Below are positions 24,769-38,820 of a stretch of 64,000 nt of DNA, piece by piece. The stretch comes from Podocnemis expansa (taxonomy: Eukaryota; Chordata; Testudines; Podocnemididae): the NCBI GenBank assembly GCA_007922195.1, contig ML681964.1:5970445-6034444 (forward strand), read 5' to 3'. The position numbers and the translations under genes are program-made. Below the pieces are notes generated by a model. That model was not told where the DNA came from. It did not search any database and saw only the letters and a program-made list of their open reading frames with translations. How positions within the stretch are numbered: the first letter of the stretch is position 1; each line of letters begins with the position of its first letter.

Positions 24769-25254
24769 CAGGAGTTAAAGTATAATTTGGGGGGCCCCAG
24801 AATGGTCCCATGCAGGTGGGCCCCCTCCCATGACAGTGGGCCCCCCCAAAGCCCTGCTCCTCCACCTCCCATGCCAGCGCCCCACCCCCTGCTCCCTATA
24901 CCCTCCTCAGCACAAGCCAGGCCGCCCCAACACTCACCGGTGGTGGTGCAGCTGGGAGGGTGGTAGGCCCCGGGTCCAGGTGGCAGCATGGCTGAAGTGG
25001 AGGCAGCAGGCTCAAGGTTGGGGCGCAGTGTAGAAAGGGAGGGGTTTGAGGCAGGGCTTGAGCCCTGTCCAGGAATGCCCCTGGCCTTGCCCAATGGAAT
25101 GCCGCTCAGGGGTCTGCTATTTTTAAATGGTGGGAACCAGAACGCAGCGTTCTGGTTCCACATTTTATTTTTAGGGGCCCCGGAATCCTGAGCCCCTAAA
25201 AATAGGGGGCCCTGGAAAAGCATTCCCCCATGCTACAGCTTACTTTAACCCCTG
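24769..25254. mobile_element. GC-rich hAT element, 486 bp
   Basis: The termini are CAGGAGTTAAAGTATAA and, read inward from the right, CAGGGGTTAAAGTAAGC. The target duplication is cctgccat (24761-24768) and tctgccat (25255-25262), seven of eight. Near the right end a palindrome pairs 'tatttttaggggc' (about 25166) with 'gcccctaaaaata' (about 25191). It has no transposase; the 151-codon minus-strand frame inside it is a by-product of base composition. Confidence 0.85.
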
Positions 25255-28200
25255 TCTGCCATGCAATTTCAAGAAAAGTCCTGAAATACACACGCACTTT
25301 AAGACACATCCTGCAGGTCATCAGATCTAATCTTATGCATTGATTGGCTGTGTATTCTTCATTATGAACTATTTTCTGTTCAGTTTTGAGTTACAGACTT
25401 TCAACTTGAAAACTGTTGGAGAAGTAGTTCATTGTTTATTTTCATTTAATTCTACTTAGTGGTGTCTACATTACAGATGCATAAAAGTGAGGTACAGTCA
25501 TTGGATATATAACAGAGTAAAATAAAGCTGGCTATATAACATACTCTCAGCAAACTCATAGTTCATACTAAATGAACTACAAAAGCTCAGATGCATCTCA
25601 TCTAGATTTCTGAGAGCCATGTTTAAGCATGCCTTATTTCCTTACTGATGCATCCCTGCAAAGTACTTTTCAAGATCACATTTTGAAACAACATATTAAA
25701 TACAGCAGAAAACCAGCATGTTCGTCCACTGTATCATTGCTTTTAGAATTATGCATAGGAATTTACTTAAATTTGGCTCAAATGACCATTTCTGGCAGAA
25801 GCTATAATTAAAAGGCCATACAGTGTCCTTGATCTATGCCACAATTCCCTGTTGACTTCAATGGGAGTTGAGTGGGTGGAACAAAAGAAGTGTGTCCTCC
25901 AAAGTGATGAGAGGTAACACAACCCTACTCTGAATTTAACACAGTGGAACTCATATTAAGTAAAAAATAACATTCACTCAATGGTCTGGAATCAATTATA
26001 TAAAAATTGTGCGAAAAGAAGTCTTGAAAGGAACAGTATAATGGATTGAACCATAGTTCACTTGCTCCTGACATCATTTGTCATTATATCTTCACAGATC
26101 TGCACGGACTACACTTGTACAAAATCACATTATATTATTTATTTATTTTCTGCTGTCTCTTGAAGTTGATGCAAATTATGCATACCCTACTGATCTGGAG
26201 TGAGCTTCAGTTCTCTCATTCATCTGTAAAAAACCATAACAGTTACTGGCAGGTGATAGATGGGCGGAAGTGGCCAAACATGGTTCTCAGTGACAAGCAC
26301 AGCATAGAGTAAAGACAGCTGAAAACAGTTTAATACCTATCTCTGGGCAGAGAAAAATAACTCTACACAGAGCTCTGATGTTAACAGCATGTGTAAATGT
26401 GTCAATTATTCTTCTATTGCACTGTATGTATTGACAGGTATAAAAATGAGCCGACCCTGGTGGGGGAAGCTGACTGGTTTGCAACCGACAATAGGTAAAC
26501 AATATCTAGCTCGTATTTAGCTGCTATAGAGCTGAAGTGGGATACAGATCCTGACAGGTCAGCAGAGACCACCTTATTCAGGCAAACCACCCATTAACTT
26601 CACTGGAAGTTTTGCCCACGATGGAGTGCAGGATTTGGCCAAAAAAGTTATCTGATAACTCAGACTGGCTTGTGTGAAATGAGCTGGTGTTTCCAGCTCC
26701 TACAAGTCAGTAGGTCTCATGCCGGTAAGTAATTGGTATAGCAGGATTATGCAGGGGTAACACGACATTGTCTATAAATTTTATATAGCACTGCAGGCAA
26801 TACTGGACACAAATGATTATTATGAATAATAAATAACCATCCCCATTGTTAGGTATCGCTCCTTAAACTAAGGGTGAGGCAGACTGGCAAGGCAGTGCAG
26901 TGCAGTGCTCTGAGAATAGGGTGGCATTCTCCAAGGTCTGTCTATGGTCAAGATACTTGTCCAGGTGCCACTACCACACACCCCCACTGTAGTTCTAATG
27001 AACAGCTGGAAACCAAGGCTTGTTCTAGTGCACTTTACCCCATAGTACTTTATGATAATACTCTACTGCAGTGGAAAATAAATCGGACATTCAGCTATAA
27101 GAGAGTTAATTTTTTGCTTTTACTATCCCTTGTGTTTGGAAATGAGGTTCTCATATGGACATACACAATTCAGGAAAAAATAAATGATAATACCGAATGT
27201 AATGCAACACATGTAGTGGCTTTTTATTTCTAACCCTGTATATTTCAAGATGCACTGTTCATTTGCTCTTGATGGAGAAATTTTATCTGAGAATACTTCC
27301 TCCATGCTTTCAAAAACAACATAAAAGAACTTCAGCATTAACAAAAATTTATCCTAAAGTAAGGGAATATCTCATACTTTCAGAATTTGCAGAAATCAGC
27401 CTTTTAAAAAGATTATTAAGTTCACAGTTACATACATTTTAAGATCAGAAAGGTGATATGATCATCTTATTTTATCTCCTGCACAATGCAGGCCACAGAA
27501 CCTCCTGCCTTCTCCTACAATAGACAACCAACGATTGAGTCACTGCAGTCCCCAGAATCATGGTTTAAGGACTGCATGGTACAAAGAAACCACCAGCAAG
27601 TGACCTATGCCCCACACTAGGGGAAGGCAAAAAACCTCTAGTATCCCTGCCAATCTGCCCCGAGGGAGAATCCCCTCCTGACCCCAAATATGGTGATCAG
27701 CTAATCCCTGAGCAAAGACCTGTGATTTAAAGTCTGAAATCTCAAGGAACCAAAACACAAAAATTAGTACTCCCCTTGCAGCCAGCTATAGTAAAATACT
27801 ACATCGTTCACAAGGCAATTTACACCTCCAGTTTCGCAGAACTACATCTGCATAACTTACAAATAATTTCACATTTCTGACATTGTTTTAAGTCATTTGT
27901 TTATGGAAAACATTTCACTGTTATGAAAAGTCCACAGTTTAAGGCAACCTTACATTATGAATATATAGAAATGTGACCCAAAACATAATTCTCTATTTCT
28001 TCTCAAATTGTTCTTGGATGATTACTGAATCTGGCTAAATCAAGGGGTGATCTGCATGATCTGGGACATATTTCCATCACTTTGCATGAATGACATCATG
28101 TATTTGTGTTGCTAGCACAATCATGCTCAATCATATTAATATAAATGGAGATGAATATAGGTAGTTCAGTCAAGTTTACTTATGTTTTCTTTTCAGCAGA

Positions 28201-28963
28201 TGGAAGCTTTTCTAACTACACACACACAACATTTTCTCTTAGGCTGAAATAACTCGGGTAAGTTTGCTGCAGCTGATTATTTTAAAGCTCAGTAGAAAGA
28301 TTTTCAACTTTGAAGTTTTTTATCATTATGTGTAGCTTTTGGTGGGACACATTTCAAAGCCAAACCAACATGCCATATTCATTCACGTCTTTTCTGAAGG
28401 TTTTTCTGTTTTCCCAGCAATCGTTCCCACAACTATATGTTACACAGTTTGAGAGAAGACAATGAGTCAGATTCCGATTCACATCAAGGTTCTTCACCTT
28501 AGTAAACCAATATTGCAATATAAAGAGGGCCCTGAAATGGGTGCAAATGCAAGGGTGTTACAACTAGAGATAGACCTGTAAAGGACTGGTGTCATCACAA
28601 ACATCCATCCATAAAGGCCCCTTTTTACTGCCAGAATTAATGAAATGAGCCTTAGTGTAAATAAGACTCTAACTCAATTTAATTTAAAAGACAAAGTGAA
28701 TTCTTACCTATTGTTTTTTCAAAGACATCTGTCCTGGAGGATATTGTCCTGTAACAGGATGCTCGATTACACTCCAGTGTCCAGTGACATAAAGAACATC
28801 ATAGATTTGTATGCAACTCCAGGAGGGTTATAAAACGCTACTTAGGCAAAAGCTTCTGGATGGAAGATCCAGAGACTTGGACTATGCTACCACCTTTGCG
28901 GGCAGATCTCTCTCTCATGCACACTCATGCACAACTGTTCACCCGTGAACGTATATAATAGGA
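25255..28963. other. Intron, few recognisable repeats
   Basis: Mostly AT-rich unique-looking DNA. Around 25845-25880 and 26570-26645 are pieces with 'acttcaatgggagtt' or 'aacttcactggaagttttgcc', followed at 26620 by 'tgcaggatttggcc'. This is a motif set I know from an old interspersed repeat of reptiles and birds. No gene is visible. Confidence 0.5.
27430..27720 (+). repeat. Old interspersed repeat, family not named
   Basis: The order 'tgatatgatcatcttat', 'cacaatgcaggccacagaa', 'ctgccaatctgccccgagg' and 'ccaaatatggtgatcag' recalls a repeat widespread in turtles and crocodilians. I cannot give its class, and no boundaries can be fixed. Confidence 0.4.
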
Positions 28964-29137
28964 CAGTAGTTCTCAACCACTGTGTCAGGACACATTACTG
29001 TGTCATCACACAGTGGTGTGTTACAGAAAGCTGAGGAGATGGCTGGATTTGTCTTGGGAGGGGTGGACTGGTACGTCCTGTAGGATTGCTACATGCAATC
29101 AAGTGTGTCGCAACCTGAAAAAGGTTGAGAACCACTG
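28964..29137 (-). mobile_element. Short hAT element, 174 bp
   Basis: The ends are CAGTAGTTCTCAACCAC and, inward from the right, CAGTGGTTCTCAACCTT. The flanks are taatagga (28956-28963) and tactaggg (29138-29145), six of eight. The interior 'gtgtcgcaacctgaaaaagg' marks it as the inverse orientation of the family at 33040 and 45172. Confidence 0.82.
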
Positions 29138-30487
29138 TACTAGGGTATTTTTCTACTCAGGTTTTCTACTCAGCTGAACCTCCTAATGAATCTACAACCT
29201 GCAACAAAGGAAGAACTATTTAATTTTCTACTTTTCTTTTTCTCTTCCTCCACTCCCAGAGGTATTTCTTATGTTGTCTTCATAAAAGATTTAGTCCTCT
29301 GAAATAGCAGTTTTGCTTCATTGTACATATTAATGCTTCTTTTTTTTTATAGTCTGAAGGAAGGCTGACCTCTTTGCAATAAAATTACTCATTCAGCTGT
29401 AGGGAGGGAGCAAAATAAGTGGGCATAACAGTTCCATAGCCAAAGTTCACTGAAATTTATTGATGTAGCTACTTTTTAAATTAGCTGTTCCTGATAACAT
29501 AGATGCTTTATATAAAAATACTAACACAGGAAAACTACTCTTCTTTGGAGATAAGAGCTGACTTGAGGAATACTCAGTGAAACAGACTCATTTACATTTT
29601 GTTCACAATCAACAATAAGATAGGCACTTTGATGGAACAAATAAATTGGCTGGCATGTAGTACAAAAATACGAATCCTTTCTGTACACTTTTCAGTCTAC
29701 TCTTCCCCCCCTTTTGCCCCTGTTAAATTGCTCTCAGCAACTTTGCTACCCACCGAATTAGTGCCAGAAATACATGCAGTGTACTGCCAGCAAAGGAATG
29801 TCGTCTTTTAAAAGCTTAGAACAAGGGACAAGGCTCCAACAGACAGCAGAATCTGCCAGAGCACCAGTTTCTCCTCTTCACCCACACAATGATGACATTG
29901 TTTGGGAAAGCAGCTCACTAGACTCAATCCCCCTTTTCTGCAGGCCTTGCTACAATACAGAGTGAAGTCAGAGTACCAAAGAGCAGAGCTTTCAATAAAA
30001 GCCTTGCAACCCCTTGCCCCAGCTGGGTGGATCCAACTTGCTCATTTTGCAAAGAATTTCTTAGCATGCTCTCTAGCAACACCCTAACAGTAGTGCAATT
30101 TTCTTTTAATAATGTCCTATAATTTGAAGGTCATGAAATACACCAGCAAATTACAAAGGCTACTTCTGAAACAATACACAGTTTACATAAATGGAGAATT
30201 TAAACATGAGAACACGAACGCTGCACATGTAACTGTATGGTTCTGTGTATGTCTTATTTATACATTAAAAAAACTAGTTAGCTCTGAAATTTCCCTTATG
30301 AATACATTTGCTTTTCAATTAATTCATGAAGATCTAACATAAGAAGGGATAGACAAGACATAATGCAAACTTCATAGTTCTGTCTCTTACTGTGGACTAC
30401 CAAGAAATAAAACAAAAAAGTCAATGTTTTTGGTGCCAAATCTGAAAGAACAAGAGGCCTGCCTTGCAGAAAGTGCTGAGTATCCAC
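29138..30487. other. Intron, nothing recognised
   Basis: AT-rich, with a T run at 29339-29349. No gene or repeat recognised. A GTTCACTGAAA segment near 29446 is discussed among rejected items. Confidence 0.5.
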
Positions 30488-30658
30488 CAGGAACTGTGCT
30501 GGGGATTGTGGCGCGCCCCCCCCCCGCAGCAGAGCAACGCTGGCGCATACAAGTGACGTCATCAGGGGAGTGCAATGGCACTGTCCCCGTTTGGCGCCCC
30601 TCAAATGCCGGCGCCCCGCTGCAACGCAGGGGGTGCTTACCGTGTAGTGCCAGCCCTG
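30488..30658. mobile_element. GC-rich hAT element, 171 bp
   Basis: The left end is CAGGAACTGTGCTGG; the right end read inward is CAGGGCTGGCACTACACG. The target duplication is gtatccac (30480-30487) and gtacccac (30659-30666), seven of eight. The centre is CpG-rich with a run of ten C at about 30517-30526. It contains no coding sequence. Confidence 0.8.
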
Positions 30659-30722
30659 GTACCCACCTTCTGAAAATCAGATACACCTTTGATATCCCTA
30701 GTAGAAAACTCAAAAACTTAAG

Positions 30723-31034
30723 TTCTAAAGGGGCAACCATGTTAGTCTGGTAAAGCAAAAAAAGCAAAGTGCCTTGGCACTTAAAGACTAACAGATTTAT
30801 TTATCACATGAGCTTTCGTGGGAGTGCTCTGTGTGTGCAGTTTCCTAGAGTTTGAATCCTTACAAATGCTCTGATTTGCTGGTGCAGTATGACCTGATCC
30901 CATGTCTTACACTCCCCTGCATTTATTTTCATCCAGTTCTGCAAGTTCTCCCTCCTCAAAGCATCTGATGAAGTGGAATATTCTCCCACGAAAGCTCACG
31001 CAATAAATAAATGTTAGTCTTTAAGTGCCACAAG
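30723..31034. mobile_element. Foldback repeat with hammerhead-like arm, 15-bp target duplication
   Basis: An exact 15-bp direct repeat, actcaaaaacttaag, flanks it (30708-30722 and 31035-31049). That is far longer than the 2- or 8-bp duplications of DNA transposons and fits target-primed retrotransposition. It starts near 'aaaggggcaaccatgttag' and ends 'gtctttaagtgccacaag'. The arms are inverted: 30774-30826 faces 30985-31031. The interior segment 'cctgatcccatgtcttacac' is shared with the copy at 22703. The right arm holds the best hammerhead-like core of the window (30965-31003). Confidence 0.8.
30965..31003 (+). ncRNA. Degenerate hammerhead-ribozyme-like motif
   Basis: The core elements occur in order: CTGATGA at 30965-30971 (hammerhead box C3 to A9), stem II pairing GTGG at 30973-30976 with CCAC at 30986-30989, GAAA at 30990-30993, then a short stem III GC/GC around loop TCAC. 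A strict hammerhead needs U after this stem to pair with the last A of GAAA; here it is A (31002). Stem II also has an extra A before it. Small hammerheads with such short stem III are known from Penelope-like elements. Likely inactive in this copy. Confidence 0.5.
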
Positions 31035-31817
31035 ACTCAAAAACTTAAGCCACTCTAAACTATTCACTGAGGAATATCTTGGGCAAACACTGTCATATTA
31101 GTATATTGGGATTAAAAAACAAAGTGGGGATTTATTATTATTTAAAATCAGTTATACAGTCACATATATTTACATGGTATTTCATGAGCAGAGATGACAT
31201 ATTCCATGTCTTGAAGATGTTAAAATACATACACCGATCATTCAAGTGAGGGAGAGTGATGGAGTTACAGATGAGAAAGAGGAGAAAGGATTGCTTGAGA
31301 AGGCTTGAGTAAGAAGGGATGAAGAGAGAAAGCTCAACAGAAGAGGGTGTCAGATTATTTTCCAGTTTAGATGTAAGCATGATGAAAGCTGAATCTGAAG
31401 AGGAGAGTGGGGACAGGGAGCAGGGAGCAAGAAGACATGTGAAACAAGAAGAAAAATGACAATTACGCCAAATTGATAAGAGATCATAAATGAACTTTGG
31501 GATGGCAGTTACAGTGGAACAGAAAGTGAGGAATCAAATAAAAAAACTAGTGAGAATAGGAAGAAAAGAAATCAAGGGATAGTAAGCAACATGCTCTGTT
31601 ATTTTAGAGGCAAAAAAAATAAGGAAGAAAGAAGAACTGGCTGTAACCAGTGGCCTAAATGGGAGTAGAGTGAGAAAGTAAAGCAGATTAGGCATAAAGA
31701 ATGGAATCAGCAGACGTTCTCTGGACATGCTCAGTGGTCCAAGAGTAGGAATGCAACAAGTGGATACAAGGGGAAAGCAAAGGTTGAAGAATGGAAGAAC
31801 AAAACACAGAATGGTAA

Positions 31818-31847
31818 GAAAAAAAGAAAAAAAAAAAAGAAAAAAAA
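31818..31847. repeat. A-rich low-complexity tract
   Basis: A run of A with scattered G directly upstream of the CR1 fragment. It gives rise to a phenylalanine-rich frame on the minus strand that is not a gene. Confidence 0.9.
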
Positions 31848-31857
31848 GGGAGTGTGG

Positions 31858-32800
31858 GAAGATTGAAAGAGCCGGGTTTGTTTAGTCTGAAGAAGAGGAG
31901 ACTGAGAGGGGACATTATTATAGTTTTCAAGTATATAAAATGCTGTCACGAGTAGGGAGAGAAATTGTTCTCCCTAACGGCCAATGATACGACAAGAAGC
32001 AATGGAATTAAATTACAACGAGGCAGGTTCAGGTTGGACATTAGGAAAAAATTCCTAACTGTCAGGGTGATTAACCACTGGGATAAATTGCCTACCATAT
32101 ATACTCGTGTATAAGCCAAGCTTTTTGTGACTGAAAATTGCCTTTAAAACAGGCAGTCAGCTTGTACACAGGTCATAGAGCAGACAGCAGCTCCAATCCA
32201 GGAGTTTTAAGTCTCCAGCCCTGACCATGTACTGAGAATGCTCCGGGCTGGAGACTCAGAACATGGCCGGAGCAGCCATGTTGGGGAGTCAGCCCTGGCT
32301 GGGGTTAGAGTAAGAAGAGGGACGCCAGCATCTGGAGCAGCAAGGTAAGGGGGCCCTGGGGAGAGTTTGGCCCGGGGGAGAGGCCGCAGGGACCGGGGAT
32401 GGCAGGAAATGAGGCAGCAGTTCCTGGGGGTTTGGGGAGATGTCAGAGATGTCAGGCCCAGGGGTAGAGAGGGTGTTGGGAATCCTGGGGAAACCAGTGG
32501 TGCACAGTGGGCAAGCTGGAGGACAAGGCCACAGGTGGATCTCAACTTATATGTGGGTCATCCATTTTTGTCTATTTTTGGGTCTCAGAACTGGGGGGAC
32601 CGCTTATTCATGGATTGGCTTATATATGAGTATATAGGGTAGGCAGGTTGTGGAATCTCCATTATTGAAAGTGTTTAAGAGAAGGTTGAAAAACACCTGT
32701 TGGGGATATTTTAAGAGGGTACTTGGTCCTGCCAGGAGTGCAAGGGACTGGACTCAATAACCTCTCATGGTCCCTTCCAGTTTCTATGGTTCTATGATTA
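31858..32800 (+). mobile_element. CR1 LINE 3' end, split by a later insertion
   Basis: The two halves are 31858-32094 and 32642-32800. They carry the usual CR1 order: 'gtttagtctgaagaagagg', 'gacaagaagcaatgg', 'caggttggacattagg', 'aactgtcagggtg', 'ggttgtggaatctcc', 'tggactcaataacctctc', 'ggtcccttccagttt', and the terminal 'tctatggttctatga'. CR1 elements lack long poly(A) and are usually 5' truncated, as here. The insertion at 32095-32639 interrupts it between 'attgccta' and 'ggcaggttg'. No reverse transcriptase sequence remains. Confidence 0.92.
32095..32639. mobile_element. TA-flanked DNA transposon (Tc1/mariner-like), nested in CR1
   Basis: The left end CCATATATACTCGTGTATAAGCC and the right end read inward CCCTATATACTCATATATAAGCC (both abbreviated to the alignable part) are inverted, and a TA dinucleotide sits on each side (32093-32094, 32640-32641). 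Removing the element rejoins a normal CR1 sequence with one TA, which fixes the insertion site. The interior is G-rich and non-coding. A second, longer family member lies at 54525-55496. Confidence 0.85.
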
Positions 32801-33039
32801 TTGTGTCTAGATATTTAAATTAAAATTTACTTTTAACATCAGTAATCAAGATCATATCTAGCTGCACAATAACCAGTTTTGCAAATCAGCAAGTAAAAGA
32901 ATACATTACAAAACCGACTTTATCATTTATATTGACAAGTGTGGTTTTGTTTTAATTATATATGATAATACTTTAGGGTCAGCTAGTGAAAGGTGTATAG
33001 TATTGTGACTAAATACATCCCTGTGTTCATACTCTACGC

Positions 33040-33217
33040 CAGTGGTTCTCAACCTTTGGTGGGTCGCAATAAACTTGGCAGCATATTGCAACTCTACAGG
33101 ACACACTAGCAAACTCCCTCTAGGCCAAATTCATCCATGTCCCAGGTTTTCCGCAGCACAATTATTGCCGTGTGGTGACATAACAGTCTGCTCTGACACA
33201 CTGGTTGAGAACTACTG
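33040..33217 (+). mobile_element. Short hAT element, 178 bp
   Basis: The ends are CAGTGGTTCTCAACCTTTG and, inward from the right, CAGTAGTTCTCAACCAGTG. The flanks are ctctacgc (33032-33039) and ttctactc (33218-33225), six of eight. The interior 'cgtgtggtgacataacagtc' is shared with 45172 and, inverted, with 28964. Confidence 0.84.
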
Positions 33218-33317
33218 TTCTACTCACTATTGTATTAATTTTTGTCAAAGATGTGTCTTGGGAAGTGTCATTTAAAAATTCATAATTTGTGATCAAGAAG
33301 ATAGCAAAATGCACTTG

Positions 33318-33564
33318 CAGAAGGGCTGTCTCTGACTTGAAAAAAGGGGTTTGGGCCCCACCACCTGGGCTCAATCTGCTCCCTGGGCCCAATCCTGGAG
33401 CTGAATTTGGCTCCTCCCACTAGAAACTTGACCTGAATCCAGAACCTACTGCTGCTGGCCAGCGGCTGGCGTCCCAGGCCCGAACCAGCCCCTGCTGCTG
33501 CTGAGGCAGGGCAGGAGATGAGTGGAGCTGCAGTCCCGCAAGCCCAGCGGCAGAGATGCCCCTG
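33318..33564. mobile_element. GC-rich hAT-like insertion, boundaries uncertain
   Basis: The left end CAGAAGGGCTGTCTCTG and the right end read inward CAGGGGCATCTCTG can be aligned with small gaps. An 8-bp duplication could not be found. It stands out as a GC-rich island in AT-rich intron, as do the recognised GC-rich hATs. Confidence 0.4.
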
Positions 33565-34109
33565 ACGTGCAGCATTGTGTCTCAAGTTAAAAACATTAAC
33601 TGAAATCATAACTAAAGGTATGTTTCCCAGATAAGTCTGGGGAGTGGCCAAACCAGTTCCTCAGAGACAAAGAGCAAGCTAATATCTCTGCAAGGTATAA
33701 CAAAGGTTGCTGGACCAATATCTGCTGCTAAGTGGCCATTTTTTGGCAGAAGAGAGGGCTGAGGCAAAAAAATTACATTTTAGCCAAGAAAAAGTATGGC
33801 ACTCCCTTTTACACACAGAGTGCCTGTTGCTTTTCTCCCAGATGAAAATGCTACTCAAAAGAAGGAACAAGACTATAAAAATAAATCACTGAAACCCCAA
33901 GATACCCTTCTTTTTCTTCCTGCCCATCTTATTCAGCACACCTGAATAAGTTCCAGAGGAGTAGCCATGTTAGTCTGTATGCAGCAAAACCAATGAAGAT
34001 CTTGTGGCACTTCAGGCTCTGTCTACACTAGGAAAAGTTAGCTCGAATTTGTTAATTCAAGCTAATAAATTCAAGTTTAGTTTGAACTAAACTCGAACTA
34101 ATTAGCCTG

Positions 34110-34169
34110 AATTAACAAAGTGGACTGATTCGACTTAACATTAAGTCGAATCAGTCCACTTTGTTAATT
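34110..34169. repeat. Perfect 29-bp inverted repeat with a 2-base loop
   Basis: 34110-34138 and 34141-34169 are exact reverse complements separated only by CA. The sequence contains the paired CTGATTCGACTTAA and TTAAGTCGAATCAG. It is part of the surrounding MITE. Confidence 0.95.
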
Positions 34170-34285
34170 TGAACTAACTACCCTTAATTTGAATTTATTA
34201 AATTCAAACTAAGGGTTAATCCTAGTCTACATAGTCCTTAGTTCAAACTAAGGATCAAACTAAGGGCTTCGTTCAAACTTACCAG

Positions 34286-34574
34286 CAGGGGTGTTGCTGG
34301 CACTGGACACATGGGGCCCGTGCCCCAAATCCTGGTGCCAGTGCCCCAAGTCTGGAGGGGCCCCACCTCTCCCAGTCTCTGGCCCAATTGGGCTGGAAAT
34401 CCATGGCCACAGCTGGGATCTGGGGCCCAGCCACCCGCGGCCGCCACTCCCGCTCCCATCCCCAGCCAGGGATCCAGGGCCCAGCCGCCGGTGGCCATTT
34501 CTGCGTGGCCTCTGGGTAGGGGGCAGGTTCTTGGCCAGTGCCCTGGGTCCTTTCCTGGGGCAGTGACACTCCTG
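34286..34574 (+). mobile_element. GC-rich hAT element, 289 bp, third level of a nest
   Basis: A perfect 8-bp target duplication cttaccag flanks it (34278-34285 and 34575-34582). The left end is CAGGGGTGTTGCTGGCAC; the right end read inward is CAGGAGTGTCACTGCCCC. It is the same family as 20231-20639 but in the opposite orientation. The overlapping long frames of up to 117 codons on both strands reflect GC content only. Confidence 0.88.
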
Positions 34575-34884
34575 CTTACCAGCAGGTCTTGCTAATTTGA
34601 ACCAAGCGTTCATTAGTTCGAATTAAGGAATTCCCTAATTCGAACTAATGAAAGCCTAGTATAGAGAGGTACGAAGTTATTTCCAATTAAGCCTCCTTAA
34701 TTCAAACTAACTTGCAAGTGTAGACAGATCCTTTCTTTGGGCATAAGCTTTCATGTGCCGCAACCCACTTTGTCAAATGCATTTGTCTGAGAAAGTGGGA
34801 TGCAGCCCATGAACGATTATGCCCAAAGAAACTGGTTATTCTTTAAGGTGCCACAGAACATTTGTTGTTTTTCCATCACCTGAA

Positions 34885-38149
<3,265 letters not shown>

Positions 38150-38689
38150 TTAGTGAATTACCATTGACTTTTATATACTCTGCTATTTATCCCTTTACAG
38201 TTACTAAAAAGTTTGTATATCACAAGCTTTCCTAGAAAAAATTAAGATGAGATGCCATGAAAATGAACGGGAGGCATAAATTCAGCTTCTTTCATAATCT
38301 TGCCATTCCATATTCCAAAAGGCACATGGCCTCATAACCCCATGCTGGGCCAAATTCCACCCTAGGATACCCATGCACAAATCTTTCAGACTGGAACAGA
38401 AAATTAATTTGGGTATCAGAGGGCAGAATTTAGCCCACATTCCAGAATCTGCCCTTGGAATTAGCCATGAGCTATGGGTGTACCTCTGAGCACAGAATTT
38501 GTCCTTTGATGTGGAATGACTTGTGAACTATCTATACATTCAATAACTAGCTAAATATTCTATGAAGTCTCTCACCTACTGGCACAACAGAGGTACCATT
38601 TTCAAGATGCAATTTTGTCATCGAAAGATACGTAAACTCCTCAATGTGCACTAAGAGGCAGATGATTTAAGCCTAAAACTGGGAGCCCA

Positions 38690-38820
38690 GCATGACCAAA
38701 TTCTAATCCTACAGTTTCTCCATCTGTACAATTGACATAATGCAATAACACTTATGTATCTGCTTTATTGGATGTTAATGTTTGTGAACCTCTTTGCAAA
38801 GAGGCTACTTAAGTATTATG
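38690..38820 (+). repeat. MIR-type relic
   Basis: 'acagtttctccatctgtac', then 'ataatgcaataacacttat', then 'gtttgtgaacctctttgcaaag' is the order of a MIR SINE, plus orientation, strongly diverged. Confidence 0.55.

Larger units (their letters stand above)
34015..34731. mobile_element. Palindrome-rich MITE nested in the foldback repeat
   Basis: The ends are GGCTCTGTCTACACTAG and, inward from the right, GGATCTGTCTACACTTG. The interior is built from TTCGAA- and TTAATT-rich inverted units, including the perfect hairpin at 34110-34169 and a facing pair 'cgaattaaggaattccctaattcg' at about 34619. Its own interior is interrupted by the hAT at 34286-34574. No coding sequence. I cannot assign the superfamily. 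Confidence 0.7.
33947..34876. mobile_element. Foldback repeat with hammerhead-like arms, host of nested insertions
   Basis: The outer parts are 33947-34014 ('ttccagaggagtagccatg', 'gttagtctgtatg', 'cttgtggcac') and 34732-34876. The flanks repeat cacctgaa (33939-33946, 34877-34884). The inner arms face each other: a minus-strand CATGAAAGCTTATGCCC with TTGACAA box (34739-34787), and a plus-strand CTGAGAA box, then AGTGGG...CCCAT and GAACGATTATGCCC (34787-34830). Core positions are mutated in both. A MITE (34015-34731) interrupts the left arm. Confidence 0.7.

Noticed and set aside
29440..29465. AAGTTCACTGAAATTTA segment resembling the RARB beta-2 retinoic acid response element
   Set aside because: Only the first half site is intact, it is on the opposite strand to the gene, and it lies between the two zinc-finger exons, far from any promoter.
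30965..31003. Calling the hammerhead-like motif an active ribozyme
   Set aside because: The base after stem III is A rather than U and stem II carries an extra A, so cleavage is not supported for this copy.
31688..31949. Phe-rich frames resembling a membrane protein
   Set aside because: Produced by the A-rich tract at 31818-31847 read on the minus strand.
34238..34613. Several overlapping frames of about 90-117 codons
   Set aside because: They cover a GC-rich non-autonomous hAT with a perfect target duplication; openness is due to lack of TA-containing stops.
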